The notes beneath the pieces were generated by a model. The model worked only from the letters and a program-made list of their open reading frames with translations. It was not told the DNA's origin and did no database searches. This document shows positions 21,088-33,159 of a DNA stretch of 64,000 nucleotides, in pieces. A program made the translations under genes and the position numbers. Origin of the DNA: Cannabis sativa (Eukaryota; Streptophyta; Magnoliopsida; Rosales; Cannabaceae); NCBI RefSeq assembly GCF_029168945.1, contig NC_083604.1:7742812-7806811 (forward strand), read 5' to 3'. Position 1 is the first letter of the stretch. Each line of letters begins with the position of its first letter.

Positions 21088-22722
21088 TCAGATTTTTAAA
21101 TGAATATGACCAAGTTTTTCATGCCATAAATTGGTGGTGTTATCAATAACCGAATGACAAGTAGCATAGGTAGTGATGGTGTAACAGTTATCATTAGATC
21201 TGAACCCTTGCAAGACAATTTCATCAAGAATATTATACACATAACAATGATTGCTATCAAAGCTCACAGTATAATCCTGATCACAAATTTGACTAATGCT
21301 AAGAAGATTAGCTTTTAGTCCATCAACCAACATGACATTCTTCAGTCTAGGAAGCCCTTCGAAATTGAGGGTTCCTATCCCTATGACTTTTCCAACAAGA
21401 CCGTTACCAAAAGTAACTTCTTCACACTGCATTGGTCTAATGTTCTCAAGAAATTCTTTTTCACCTGTCATGTGTCTAGAACAACCACTATCAAAATACC
21501 ACATGTTAGAAGCAGCAGTTTTAAAACAAGTAGAACCTACCAAGCATTTGTTTTTGACAACCCATTTTTGTTTTTGTAAAACATGTTTATTTCCAAGATA
21601 ATTAGATTTAAACATGTTTTGCATGGTTATGCACTTAGGTCGAATGTGACCTTTTATTCCACAAAAATGGCAAATAGGAATGAAACGTCTTCCAATCCCT
21701 TTGAAATTGTCAAACTTACCGTGCTGCTTCTTTTCTGTAACAGCAGAGTGCTTTGCTGTAGAAACAGAAACCTGCGAAGTAGAAACAGTTCTTCCAGAAA
21801 TAAAACTATTAGTTTTAACAAAAGTGGTATTAGAATCGGGTTGATTTGGAACATAACCCAGCCCTGCATGATTAGATTGGCCAGATTTTTGAATTTTTTC
21901 AAAGATGGTGGAACCTGGATTTAGCGTTTTAACATTCTTTTTAATGTTATCAATTGCCTTGGTTAAAGAAATAATCTTTGACTCTTTTAAAGACAGTTCA
22001 GATTCACAACATTTAAGTTTATCTTCCAGCTCATTAATGTTGTTACACAAGACTTTATTATCTTTAACCAGGGAGCGATTTTCAGCACATGTTTCCAACC
22101 ACTTACCAAACATTACCTTGTAGGATTCAGCCATAGAATTCTCATCAATTTCTGACTCATCTGATTCGGATCTAGATTCTTCCTTGTTGTCATCGATCGA
22201 AGTATTATTCATGCACATGAATTTTCCTTTTTCCTGCAAATTTCTTGACAAAACACTTGTTAGAGCAAATTTTTCTTTTTCATCTTCACTACTTTCAGAA
22301 TCATCACTCCAGGTAACATTCAATCCCTTTTTATTTTTCTTTAAGGTATTGGCACATTCAGATTGAATATGACCATACCCTTCACACTCTCTGCAACGAA
22401 TACTTTTGTTAGATGAAAAAGGTTTAGAGGGATTGTTACTTGAAATGTTACCATTTGAGTTCTTTGAAAAGTTCATTTTATTTCCAACAGATTTCATGTA
22501 TCTTTGGAAATTTTTTGCTAACAAGGCCATTTCATCATCATTTTCATCATCAGAAACAATAATTTCAGAATCATTGAAAGCATTACCATTGATTTTCTCA
22601 TTCGAGAGACTTTGCTTACTCTTTTTCTTGATCTGTTGATTCAACTCAAAAGTTCTTAAAGATCCCATGAGTTCCTCAACCTTCATTTTGCCAAAGTCTT
22701 TTGCCTCTTCCATTGCAAGCAA
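21088..22722 (-). pseudogene. Copia element 3 gag C-terminal half, protease and GAG-pre-integrase
   Basis: This 544-codon frame has a first CCHC knuckle (CRECEGYGHIQSEC), the Sirevirus-type NVTWSDDSESSEDE segment and a predicted coiled coil (NELEDKLKCCESELSLKESKI). It then has a second knuckle (CHFCGIKGHIRPKC), the protease active site YFDSGCSRHMTG and LWHEKLGHIH at the end. A single TGA separates it from the gag start at 22762-23283, and a frameshift separates it from 21082. It is otherwise well preserved. Confidence 0.9.
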
Positions 22723-22761
22723 TTTTGTATCAAACCTGTCAGGAAGAACTCGAACAATTTT

Positions 22762-23283
22762 TCAAACCAAGACAGATTCATCTAATTTTTCTCCCAAGGC
22801 AAAAAACTCATTAGAAATATCTGATAATCTTTCATAAAAATTATTTAAAGTTTCAGTATCTGACATTCTCAATTCATCAAATCTAGTTTGCAACATGGTA
22901 AATCGTGATCTCTTTACATCAGGAGTACCTTCAAATTGAATTTGAAGGATTTCCCATGCTTCCTTTGCAGATTCACAAGATGAGATTAATTTAATAAAGC
23001 CTTCACCAACACCATTAAAAATAGCATGTAAAGCCTTATTATTATAACCAGACAATTTTTCATCTTCAGTGGTCCAACTGAGTTCAGATTTTACCTGAGT
23101 ATTACCTTTTTCATCATTTTCAGTAGGTTGAGACCAACCTGTAAGAATAGCTCTCCATGCCTTCTCATCTTGCGATTTGATGAATGCTCTCATTCTGACC
23201 TTCCAATAAGGATAATTCGACTCATTCAATAGAGGAGGTCTAGAGATAGAACTTCCTTCTGCAAACAAAGACATCTCACACAA
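22762..23283 (-). CDS. Copia element 3 gag N-terminal part
   Basis: 173 codons starting MCEMSLFAEGSSISRPPLLNE. Visible are the copia gag lead NYPYWKVRMRAFIKS, then SAKEAWEILQIQFEGTPDVKRSRF, and the UBN2-type SDTETLNNFYERLSDISNEFFALGE. The frame ends at one TGA just before the KIVRVLPDRF segment that should continue it. Gag forms the cytoplasmic virus-like particle in which the element RNA is copied. Confidence 0.85.
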   Translation of the reverse strand: MCEMSLFAEGSSISRPPLLNESNYPYWKVRMRAFIKSQDEKAWRAILTGWSQPTENDEKGNTQVKSELSWTTEDEKLSGYNNKALHAIFNGVGEGFIKLISSCESAKEAWEILQIQFEGTPDVKRSRFTMLQTRFDELRMSDTETLNNFYERLSDISNEFFALGEKLDESVLV

Positions 23284-23331
23284 AACAGGTTAAACGGAAT
23301 AACCTCAAGATCTCACTAAGAATTTAGTGAC

Positions 23332-23347
23332 TTGCTCTGATACCAAT
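23332..23347 (-). other. Primer-binding site of copia element 3
   Basis: The plus strand reads TTGCTCTGATACCAATT directly before the 5' LTR. On the element strand this is TTGGTATCAGAGCAA, a close match to the initiator Met-tRNA primer site. A second copy lies at 16087-16102, next to the other LTR. Confidence 0.9.
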
Positions 23348-24555
23348 TGAAATTGCGTATTTTAATATTCCCAATTTGATTATTTAATTAAATGATTAAT
23401 TAAATGCGAAATAATCAAACTGGTACTGAAAACAGTTTTCTGTAGTTACAGAATGCAACTCTGTAACTCCAGAGAAACCCAGAAAAACAAACAGTGCATA
23501 AAAGTAAAAACACACAAGATTTTTGTACGTGGTTTCAACAATCCTTTCAGATGGTTACTAGTACACGGGGCCACGCCCAGAGATAAGATTCATTAGATCG
23601 GTATCAAAAATACAAAGTAATTGACTTATGCATAAATAGACTCCCTCTTATTGTATGCCGCAAGCTTGATGTATTCCACCTACTAACCGAATCTTGATAA
23701 AACTCCAAGAGCTCGAACTCCCTTCGATCACCTTGAAGAGTGCTTGAATCCTCCCGATTCAAGGCTTAAAGGCTATCTCCCGAAAGCCTATACAACCATC
23801 TCCCGAAGGTTGTGTGCTTGTATCATCCCGATGCAAGACTTCAAAAGCAATCTCCCGAAAGCTTGTAAATACCCTTCTCCCGAAGGTGCACTGATGTTCT
23901 TCTTCGTTGTAGACTTGAATACAGACTCAAGACAATACAAACAACAAATAAACAGAGTAAGAGTAGAACAACTCTTCTCTACAAAACAAAGACACTCTTT
24001 TCTTAAGATATGAAAGTGAATAAAAGAGTTTAACAAAACAAAGACACTCTTTCCTTAAGATATGAATATAATTCTAAGTGTATGAAAGAGATACAAAACC
24101 TAGCTACTATAAGATGTATTTATAATGAATATACATCTCATAGACAGCTTACATTCGGTCTGAACAAGACCTCAACCCACTAGAAACTTCCCTAAAATAA
24201 TTCTTCAATCAGTCCAGGAATTTCCGTTTCTGTACCTACAAAATCGTGGGCAGTAACTACAACTTTCCTTTTATAGAAAAGGAAAGTCTAGCTCCGGTTT
24301 TCTCTTCAAGAAACCTGATCTAAGAAAATGGGAAACTCAACACAAGATCATATTACACAGCTGGTTAGATTAAAACGAAATGGGTAATCAAACTTACCAT
24401 TTTTACCTTTTTTCCAAAAATAGGAAAGCTAGACAACTTTCCTTTCAAGTTTGAATACACCAAATAGGAAACCATATTAATGTATACCAGCCGAAAATAT
24501 ACAATGAATAATAAAATATTTTTGTCAATTAAATATGCCAAAAATGGAACTAACA
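23348..24555 (-). repeat. 5' LTR of copia element 3
   Basis: 1208 bp, followed at once by the target duplication CAAGT (24556-24560). By eye it differs from the 3' LTR at about a dozen positions with no length change. ORFs 23744-24013, 23788-24036 and 24365-24556 are shadows shared with the other LTR. Confidence 0.93.
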
Positions 24556-24560
24556 CAAGT

Positions 24561-24925
24561 TAATATTTTAAATAGAGCTAAATAATACGTGATCTAATTA
24601 AATGAGTTTAATAAACATTTTATTGGACATGATCTTCTGTAATACCCGATAGTAAACTTAATTAAGATTTATATGAGACTCTAATTAGTTTGTTATATAA
24701 AAAAGTTTGGCTAATCTCAAGCATTTTTCTCCTCCATTCTCATCAATTGAGTAAGAACTCATAGAGAGAAGATTAGTATGTGGAAGACCATATACCCACA
24801 ATCTCATCTCGTAACTAATATTATGGAATTAAATGTCTTCCATTTTATTGATTCATAAAGTAATCTTAATAATCTGATATGATTTTAAATTTTATATATT
24901 TTTTATTCAAATCTAATTTTTAACA
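24561..24925 (+). other. AT-rich flank with LTR-like 3' end of copia element 4
   Basis: The segment ends TTTTTAACA at 24925, followed by AATGGTATA, which looks like a mutated primer site. This suggests an eroded LTR in front of the gag remnant at 25087. The left end of that LTR could not be placed; a TG at 24638 is one option. Confidence 0.35.
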
Positions 24926-26680
24926 AATGGTATAAAAAATTATGTTAAATTATTAGAGTTAATCATATTGATTATGATTATTAAAATTAGATCAATATTA
25001 AAATTCATGTTAATTTAAAATTTTGATTCATATGTGTTATAAATCATGATTACATGATTGTTATTGAATTGATAAAGATTAATATGTTCCAAAAGCATTC
25101 AGGGGTGGTATGTCCAATTATCTGTAAAAGTTTTCCTTGAAGAGATTGAAAAATATTTTGCAAAGAACAAAAAGACCGAGACAAGCAAGCTTTTATTTGA
25201 TTTTATCTAGATGAGGTGTAAAGGAAAAACAAATATTAGGGAGTACATTATGGAGATGTCTAACATCGCTTCCAAACTTAATGCACTAAAGCTTGATCTC
25301 TCATATAAATTTCTTGTGCATTTGGTACTCATATCCCTTCTTGAATATTATTATGACAAGTTTATAGTGAGTTATAATACTCAAAATGATAAATGGACTC
25401 TTAATGAACTCATTTCACATTCGGAAGAAGATGATAGATTGAAGAGATGAAAGACTGAAAGTGCTCATCTTGCATCTACCTCAAAAAGGTAACAAGCAAA
25501 AGATGACTCAAGATAAGAAAACTACAGTGGGAACTTTAACAACCCAAGAAACAAAAGAATCATGATGAAGGACTTACATGCTTCTTTTTCAAGAAACCTG
25601 GTCATGTGAAGAAGGAATGTCCCAAGTACGTCTCGTGGTGTATGAAGAAAGGTAGACTTTTCACCTTTACTTGTTCTAAAGTTAATTAAATTTATGTACC
25701 TTGTAATACTTGGTGGATAGATTCTAGTGTTACTACTCACACAAGTGTTTCTATGCAAGGTTGTATTTGGAGCTCAATGCCAAATGATCGATGCTGAAAG
25801 ATTCATTTTTGTGGGTGACAGCAAGTAGTTCTAGTTGAAGGCATTGTCACATTTAGATTATCTTTTAAGACTAGTCATTTTATTCAATTTAATGAGGCTA
25901 ATGTACTACCGCCATTTTGAAGAAATCTGATATTTATTTCTGTTTTGGACAACTATAGTTATTCTTGTGCATTTTGGAATAATAATTAGTCTATTTTAAA
26001 TTCTACTTAGTTGCGACAAGTTCTTTAATTGATAAACAACATATGCTTAGTAAAATTACCTCATCTAATGAAACCTTGCAAAAAAAAAAAAAAAAAACTA
26101 TGGTACAAACACTTAGGACAAATCTCCAAAAAGAGAATAGGGAGATTTGCGTCAAATGGAATACTTTCACTCCTTGATTACACAGACCCTGATGTGTGTG
26201 TCGAATGTATCAAAGGGAAACAGAAAAATATTAGGAAGTTTAAGTCCCAACAGGAGTTCTAGCATCTTACAAATGATACATAATGATATATGTGATCCAC
26301 TCCCTACAACTTCTTGGAATGACAACTATTCTCATTATGGGTACTTATACTTGATACATGAAAAATCACAAGCCTTGGACGTTTTTAAGGCATTCAAAGC
26401 CTAAGATGAATATTAACTAGGTGAAAAGATTAAAGTTGTCGAGTCTAGTTGTGGTGAATACTGTTGTAGATATGACAAATCAAGTGAACAATGTCCAGGA
26501 CCTTTTGCAAAATTCTTAGAGGAATGAGAAATCATCCTGCCATATCCAATGCCATGGCAACCTTGCATGAATGGTGTTGTTGAGAAAAGAAACAAAAAAA
26601 AAACTTAAGAATATGGTAAAAAGTATGATTTATCATGCTTTACCTGAATCACTTTGGGAAAAGGCATGTGATAGTCAGTA
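24926..26680 (+). pseudogene. Copia element 4: decayed gag, zinc knuckle, protease and integrase
   Basis: Plus-strand fragments appear in copia order. Gag is at 25087-25450 (FLEEIEKYFAKNKKTETSKLL, then NIREYIMEMSNIASKLNALKL). A zinc-knuckle relic is at about 25577-25625 (CFFFKKPGHVKKEC, third Cys position changed). The GAG-pre-integrase segment is at 26029-26262 (LWYKHLGQISKKRIGR, VCVECIKGKQKN). The integrase core is at 26263-26680 (HNDICDP, HYGYLYLIHEKSQALDVF, MNGVVEKRNKK, LPESLWEKAC). Several stops and frameshifts break it. It stops abruptly near 26680; RT and the 3' LTR are absent. An A-run at 26082-26097 interrupts it. Confidence 0.8.
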
Positions 26681-26829
26681 ATCCGGTGATCCATAACGGA
26701 AAATACCGGGTAAGCTGTGCAATCCCACATCTCTTGGGGACTCTTGAGGAAGGTCAAGTGGGATGATTCTGAGACTGTGTAGGTATGAGACTACATAGTG
26801 GAAGAGGGCTTAAATGGATTCATTGGTAC
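26681..26829. other. Unassigned 149-bp segment before the next LTR
   Basis: It contains AATCCCACATCTCTTGGGGA and GACTGTGTAGGTATGAGACT. This has the style of a repeat-derived promoter segment rather than of pol. It does not continue the integrase frame. It ends GGTAC next to the LTR at 26830. Confidence 0.4.
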
Positions 26830-28725
26830 TGTTGGGTTTTATGTCCTAAATAAAACTCATTTCAATATAATCAGATTTACTTATTAATATAGATCAGAAA
26901 TAACATTTAATGTTGCATGGTTCACATGATTTATTTCATGATTATATGTACATAATGTATAAATTCATCTGAAACCCTTTTCACATACTTGATCCTGTTT
27001 ATTGTGTCGTCAACACATTGGAAAGTAAACATGACTACGTGAATAAAGTTTCCTAGATTTATCAGACATAGGGTTTTACTGATATGATAATCTACAACAG
27101 AGTTTACTTGCATTTAGAGAAGTGCTATGTTCTTTCCAGAGCATTGGTTAAAGTAAAGCTCAGGTTGGATGCATGGAGTATGCATCGGAAGGGACCGATA
27201 TTGAACTTTGACTTAGATTTATTAAACTTACCGTAATATATATTCAAGTCAATATCGCCTAGTTGATCCTAGATCAAATGTTCTTAATCCTGTTATGATT
27301 AGGCTCAATCTCGAGAGGCTATTCGTGTTCTTTGATTTGTTAGTTAAGCCTACTTTTAGGTCAGGGTGATACGTACATTTTGGGAACACGGTAGTGCAAT
27401 TGAGTGGGAGTGCTATCATAAACATGGAATTTATAGCTTCTATCTGGCGAATAGTAAGCAAAGGATGATCTCCTTCGAGCTTGACCAAACGAACATAAAT
27501 GGTGGAGTACTCATTTCACATAAGCTGAAATATCATTTATACGGGGTCAAGTGTTTTAAGGAATAAATACATTGTAGGGTGTAACGGTAATTTAATCCCT
27601 TTTACAGTGTAGATCATTCATATAGAGGATCATTGATCACATTAGGATTATAAGAATGGATAACTAATGATGCGTCTATATGGTGGAACATATAGAGCAT
27701 TCTATATACTGAGAGTGCAATTCTAAGTTCTATGCGTGGATTCAACGAAAAATTAATAAGTTAGTGAATTTTAGTGCTAAATTCTTGATCTACTTATTGG
27801 AAGCTCGGTTATATAGATCCATGGTCCCCGCACTAGTTGAGATAATATGGCTTGTAAGACTCATGTAATTGGTTTTGATTAATCAATTATAATTCTCAAA
27901 TTAGACTATGTCTATTTGTGAATTTTTCACTAAGTAAGGGCGAAATTGTAAAGAAAGAGTTATTAGGGGCATATTTGTTACTTATGATACTTTGTATGGT
28001 TCAATTAATAAATATGATAAATGACAATATTATTTAATAATTATTTATAGTTATTAAATAGTTAGAATTGGCATTTAAATGGTTGAATTAGAAAATTGGC
28101 ATTTTTGAGAAAATCAGATGCAGAAAAGATAAAACTGCAAAATTGCAAAAAGTGAGGCCCAAATCCACTAGTATAGGGCCGGCCACTTTTATAGGAATTT
28201 ACCTCTGATATTTTCATTATTTTAATGCCAAATAATTCAAACCTAACCCTAGTGGAATGCTATAAATAGATAGTGAAGGCTTCAGGAAAATTACACTTTT
28301 CTTCTAACACTTCTGATTCAGAAAAAACTGAGCCTTCTCTCTCCCTATCTTTGGCCGAACCCACTCTCTCTCTCTTCCTCTTGAATTTTGAAATCCTTAG
28401 TGTATGAGTAGTGCCCACACACAGCAAGTGATACCTCAATCATAGTGAGGAAGATCGTGAAGAAAGACTTTCAGCAAGAAGGAGGTTTCAGCATCAAAGA
28501 GTCAGAGAAAGAGATCCAGGTTCAGATATTGATAATGCTCTGCTACAGAAAGGAATCAAGGGCTAGATATCTGAACGGAAGGAGTCATATTATTCTGCTG
28601 CACCCAATGTAAGGTTTCTTTAACTTTATATGTGTTTAATTTCATCGTTTTAGAAAGTTCATATTTAAGGTGTTAATAAACATACTTGTGAGTAGATCTA
28701 AGATGCTGGTAAAATAATTCCAACA
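26830..28725 (+). repeat. 5' LTR of copia element 2 (1896 bp)
   Basis: Starts TGTTGGGTTTTATGTCC and ends ATAATTCCAACA. A TATA box lies at about 28259-28273 (CTATAAATAGATAG). It is homologous to 7704-9492, 35148-36702 and 60441-62732. ORFs 26931-27113, 27249-27488 and 27366-27566 recur in the other LTR copies and are not genes. Confidence 0.88.
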
Positions 28726-28726
28726 A

Positions 28727-28740
28727 CTGGCCTCAGAGCC
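28727..28740 (+). other. Primer-binding site of copia element 2
   Basis: CTGGCCTCAGAGCC follows the LTR end and differs by a few bases from TGGTATCAGAGCC, the initiator Met-tRNA type site. Confidence 0.65.
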
Positions 28741-31700
28741 ATGGTAATTGATTTACTTGCAAGAAATTTTGACTTTAAAACGATTGTTTGTTTGTTTTTG
28801 GGTGGTATCATGTTGTATTGAGTGTTATTTGATGATTGATTGATGTTTGTAAATTTTCGTGAAAAATAATTGCGATTCTGTTTCTGGAATTATTTTTATT
28901 GGATAGTATGGAAAACATTAAACAAGTTAGCCTTTTACAGAACTCAATTTCGATTTTATTTGAATTAGTTATGATTTTTTGAAGATTCGAAAAAAATCGG
29001 AGCTGTGCTGAAATTTTCCTGCGATCGCGAAAACTGTCCGTACAGTTCACAATTTTTTCGTTTTTCTTCGATTTTTCATGCTTTTTCATGGAATTAACTT
29101 CCAATTTTTTGTATAGTTTTGTATTTATACTATTACTATTCCTAATTCAATTCTAATTATCATTTTGAATTAATTTAATATTTTTTAAATTTAATTCAAG
29201 ATATTAGTGTAATTTGAATTTGAATAGAATTAGTATCTATCTTCTTGCTTAAAAATCTATCTTATTTTTAAATTTGATTATATCTTATCTTAATTTTAAA
29301 TTTAAGGTCAAATTTTATATATATATTTTTTAAATTAAATCTTTTTTAGATATTTTGACCTTATTTAAATTTAAAATAAGATAATTATAATCATGTAATT
29401 TTAAATAGATGTAAGATATTTTGCTAACTTTTAAATTTTGTTATTTTATTTATTTAAATTAAATTAAAAATCTGAAAAAGAAATTTAACTTATCTTTTCT
29501 AATTTTTATTTAATTTTTATTTATAAAATAACATTTAAATTTTAAAAGTAGTTAGAAAATTTTGAAATGATATTTATGTTGGTTGAAACCTAATTTTTCA
29601 AAATTGTAGGTTTAATTTTAAATTTAATTTTTTTTTTAAATTTTGAATGATTCAAATTTTTTTTAAAATTTTTGAAAAATTATTTTTTAATTAATTAATT
29701 ATTTCGAAATTAATTATTTAATTTAAAATTAAATAAATCCTACATCCAACTATCCAGCTAACCTTGTTGCAGGAGTATGTGTTTTAGCTTGTTTGTAAGT
29801 TTTCAAAACCTATTATTACTTGATTGCAAATAGCCATGGTTACTTTTTGCCAGATCTAATGATCTGATGGCTCCTTTGGTCAAGTTAATAATTTGTAACA
29901 GGTATATTTACAATCTTCTTTCATCTGTGTATGACCTAGCAACATGATAGGACCCATCCAAAGTGTGCCTGTGTGAGCCTATGTGTTTAATTTTATTATA
30001 GATGCATATAGGTTGTTGTTGCTAAATAAATTATCATAGTTCTTGATAGATTTTATTTAGGCCCATTAAGTTTTTGAGCTTATTCAATTAATAACAGTTG
30101 TTCATTTTAAGGTTAAATTCCTCTCTTTTGGGCCTTGTGTGAGAGTTGGGAGCCATAGTAGTGGGTACGACATACTGAACCCAGCACCCCCTCACATGAA
30201 CCACCCCAATTGTGAAGGCACATTTGCCTGATTTGAATAACTGTACTAGGTTAATTAAACTAGTTTAACCTAATAAAATTGATTAGCAACATAATTAATT
30301 TCATTTATTTTAAAATTAATTTAAGAAAATTATAGTTTAAAGAATTTTTTATTCTAAGCTAAACTATATGTATTTTCTTGTATTTAATTAAATATAGAAT
30401 TATAACCATCTAGATTCTTTCTGGAGCTTAATTTAAATTTTTCATTAAATATTCCTATTTAAGTTGATATTTAGTTATCTACAACTAACCAACTTAAATT
30501 TGAATATCTTTTGAATTTCAAATTTTAAAATTAAGTTGAGGAATTTGAGGTATTGGTTATTAAGATTCTTTAGATATTTTTTAAGTTAATATCTTTTCGA
30601 ATATTAACTTAAAATGGAATATTTTAGATATTTTTTAAGTTAATATCTTTTCGAATATTAACTTAAAATGGAATATTTTCAAATTAAGTGGTTACAACTT
30701 AATTTTTGATATTTAATTAAATTTAAATTTGAAAATATTTAAGTTCTAGATTTTTTCTAATACAACTTAAATTAGATATTTTTTCAAATTTTGTGGAAAA
30801 GATACTTAGTCAAATAAGATATTTTCTAGATAGTTATTTCTAGACTACTTATTATTTCTAATATTAAATAGGAAAATATTATAAATTGTGAAATTAATTA
30901 TTTAAATAATTAATTTTGGTACAATTTATTTTAAGTATATTTTTTCCTAGTATTAAAGTAGAGATTAATAATTAAGCCTTCTCTACACTTAATTATTTAT
31001 TTCTTGAATTTAATACATTTAATTAATTTGAAAATTAAATATCTAAGTTGATTTTTATCATCATACTTAAATATTTCTTTTTCATGACATTTAATTAAAT
31101 AGAAAATTATTTTTAGTTGAAATTTATTTTTTCAACTAAATTTAAATAATTTTCAAAATATATTTTTTCTTTATTTTATTAATCAATTTTCGAAATTGCA
31201 TTTCTTAAATGCTAGAATTTCGAATTTTATTTGAAAAATAGATTAAAGTTGTAAATTATTTATTTTAATTTTGGACCAACTTAAATCAATGATTTTTTCA
31301 TTTATTGATTAATTTAAAATAAATGGAATTAAAGTATATTATTAGAAATTGAATTAATTAGTCAAAGGAAAATCTAGATAGATGATATTTTTGCTTGAAG
31401 TATTTTTCTAGTGTATTTAATTAAATAGAAAATTAATATTTAAGTTGATCTTCTTCATCATACTTAAACATTTGAAATTTTTCTTATATATTTAATTAAA
31501 TAGGAAAATTATATTTTTTGTTGTAAATTAATTTTATTAATTAATTTTGGGCCAACATTAAATTAGAATAATTTTTCCAGGATTTATTTTTTATTTTAAC
31601 ATGCATTTTTCAAAAATTGTATTCTTAAATACTTTAATTTTTCGAAATGCAATATATATTTATAGAAAATTAAATTTGAGTTGTAAATTAATTTAAATTA

Positions 31701-31960
31701 ATTTTGTAACAACTTAAATTGAATATTTTTCTAAATATTTATTGGAAATTATTACTAAGATGGAAATAATTCATGTTATTTTCATAACCATCTAAGTAAA
31801 ATTTATAAATATTAAATTAAAATTTATATTTAGAATTTTTCATTCTAAATTGGAAATTTTAATTAAATAAATATATATTAAAAATAAATAGAATAAATAA
31901 AGAGAATCAAAGAAAATACAACTCTTTTTAAATAATGAGCTTTATTATTAAGATATTCGA
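28741..31960 (+). other. Extremely AT-rich non-coding interior of copia element 2
   Basis: About 3.2 kb dominated by AATTTAAATTAATTTT-like permutations. It has no ORF of note apart from a short chance one at 28808-29104 on minus. A 54-bp tandem repeat lies at 30571-30678. The first part downstream of the primer site would be the RNA leader in an autonomous relative. Confidence 0.7.
30571..30678. repeat. 54-bp tandem duplication containing an inverted repeat
   Basis: Two nearly identical units of period 54 begin TAGATATTTTTTAAGTTAAT. Each unit contains AAGTTAATAT and its inverse ATATTAACTT around CTTTTCGA, so each can form a hairpin. Confidence 0.85.
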
Positions 31961-32000
31961 TCTCCATTGTGGGTTTTACACCGCGTTTGTTTTAGTGAGT

Positions 32001-32021
32001 AATCCTCCCTAATGGAGGATT
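32001..32021 (+). other. Stem-loop with CTAAT loop (hairpin 1)
   Basis: AATCCTCC, loop CTAAT, GGAGGATT: a perfect 8-bp stem in the interior of copia element 2. A second hairpin with the same loop is 64 bp downstream. A role as RNA packaging or dimerisation signal is possible but unproven. Confidence 0.6.
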
Positions 32022-32084
32022 GTTCATTAGCAATTTCGCACCGTTTAACCTCGCATGATAAGTAGTTTGTAAGTGTTTTGTATG

Positions 32085-32115
32085 GTATGGATCACCCTAA
32101 TGGTGGCGACCATAC
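32085..32115 (+). other. Stem-loop with CTAAT loop (hairpin 2)
   Basis: Outer stem GTATGG/CCATAC, an internal loop (AT against GCGA), inner stem CACC/GGTG and loop CTAAT. It shares the pentaloop and general shape with hairpin 1. Confidence 0.6.
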
Positions 32116-32166
32116 TTGACTTGCAAATTGCGAAACAATGGTGGAAGCTCATAAGATAGAATTGCC

Positions 32167-32302
32167 TTGACTCTCGCCTAAACGGGACAACGCTGAATTC
32201 CAATCTTGATCGAATAAAAGGTTGCTAGAATGTTTAACATTTTAGACGAGCTGACAACTCTATTCAATGAATGGTAGCTTTGACTCTCGCCTAAACGGGA
32301 CA
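32167..32302 (+). repeat. 23-bp direct repeat, two exact copies 113 bp apart
   Basis: TTGACTCTCGCCTAAACGGG and the following ACA occur at 32167-32189 and again at 32280-32302. A degraded third copy (TTTGACTTTCGCTAAT) lies near 32665. The region is non-coding and more GC-rich than its surroundings. Confidence 0.8.
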
Positions 32303-33159
32303 CTGATATCAGTTTGTTGAAAACCTTGGAAATTATTTAGGATTGTAAGTTTTAGTATTTTCACTTGTCATTCCTACTTGCTATATGTTTATAATTTCTG
32401 AATTGTGTATGAATTTATATTGAACCATGTTATTTTCTGTTATTAAGTTGTAGTTTAATTTCGAATCTTCATTGTTGGTCTAACTTGGCTTGTTTATCTA
32501 ATGAGATAAATCCCTAGTGGATTTTCACCATTAGACATACATAATAGTGTTAGATCTCGAAAGATAAATATTGTATATGCGACATCTAGCTGTTCATCAA
32601 TTGATGACACCTTAGACTAGTATTTTTACGATATGAAACAAGAAGATTGTATAAATAAGATTACTTTGACTTTCGCTAATCCAAGCATCGTTGGATTCTT
32701 ATTTTAAACGAAATTATCCTAATTCCTCTTAGCTTATTCATTTCGAATTAGCTTTAAAAACATATCATTGGATGAATGGTCTATAAATCATTTCATGTCA
32801 TTTTATATGACGCATATGATTATAATCCCGAAATTCTATTCCCAATTGATATAAATCCTCAATCTTAGAAATCTCCTACTTGTATGGGCAAATCTGACTT
32901 AGAGTTTGTATTAGTAGTGGTGGTCCAAGAAAGAATTACTCATTATATTTGGTTGAATTTAAGTCTTTGACTTTAATTTTAGAATCCAAACAGAAATTTT
33001 CTTATATTTCTAATTCCAGATACAATACAGTTACACTTTCTCAAGTGTTTAATATCCATCTTTTATTAATGGATTCAAACTGTATGGAATATGAGTTAGG
33101 TATTCTGTGACCAGGATCCACTTGCACTATTCTAAGAATTCTTTTATAAACCTAAGTCA

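Larger units (their letters stand above)
15961..24555 (-). mobile_element. Sirevirus-like copia element 3, TSD CAAGT, with an extra palindromic terminus
   Basis: Two nearly identical 1208-bp LTRs (16103-17310 and 23348-24555) enclose minus-strand gag-pol. The left target duplication CAAGT (15956-15960) does not abut the left LTR. It lies 142 bp further out, while the right CAAGT (24556-24560) abuts the right LTR. The intervening 15961-16102 is made of leader/primer-site sequence and a 32-bp palindrome. The gag motif CRECEGYGHIQSEC, the second finger CHFCGIKGHIRPKC and the protease YFDSGCSRHMTG match the Sirevirus (SIRE/Maximus) lineage. An in-frame deletion removes the integrase end and RT start. 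About a dozen differences between the LTRs (roughly 1%) point to a recent insertion. Confidence 0.9.

Noticed and set aside
21296..22639. Plus-strand ORFs opposite the Sirevirus-like gag-pol
   Set aside because: Antisense shadows of 21088-22722 with no motif of their own.
26720..26745. snRNA promoter element
   Set aside because: One CCCACATC-like motif without a correctly spaced TATA box or snRNA sequence.
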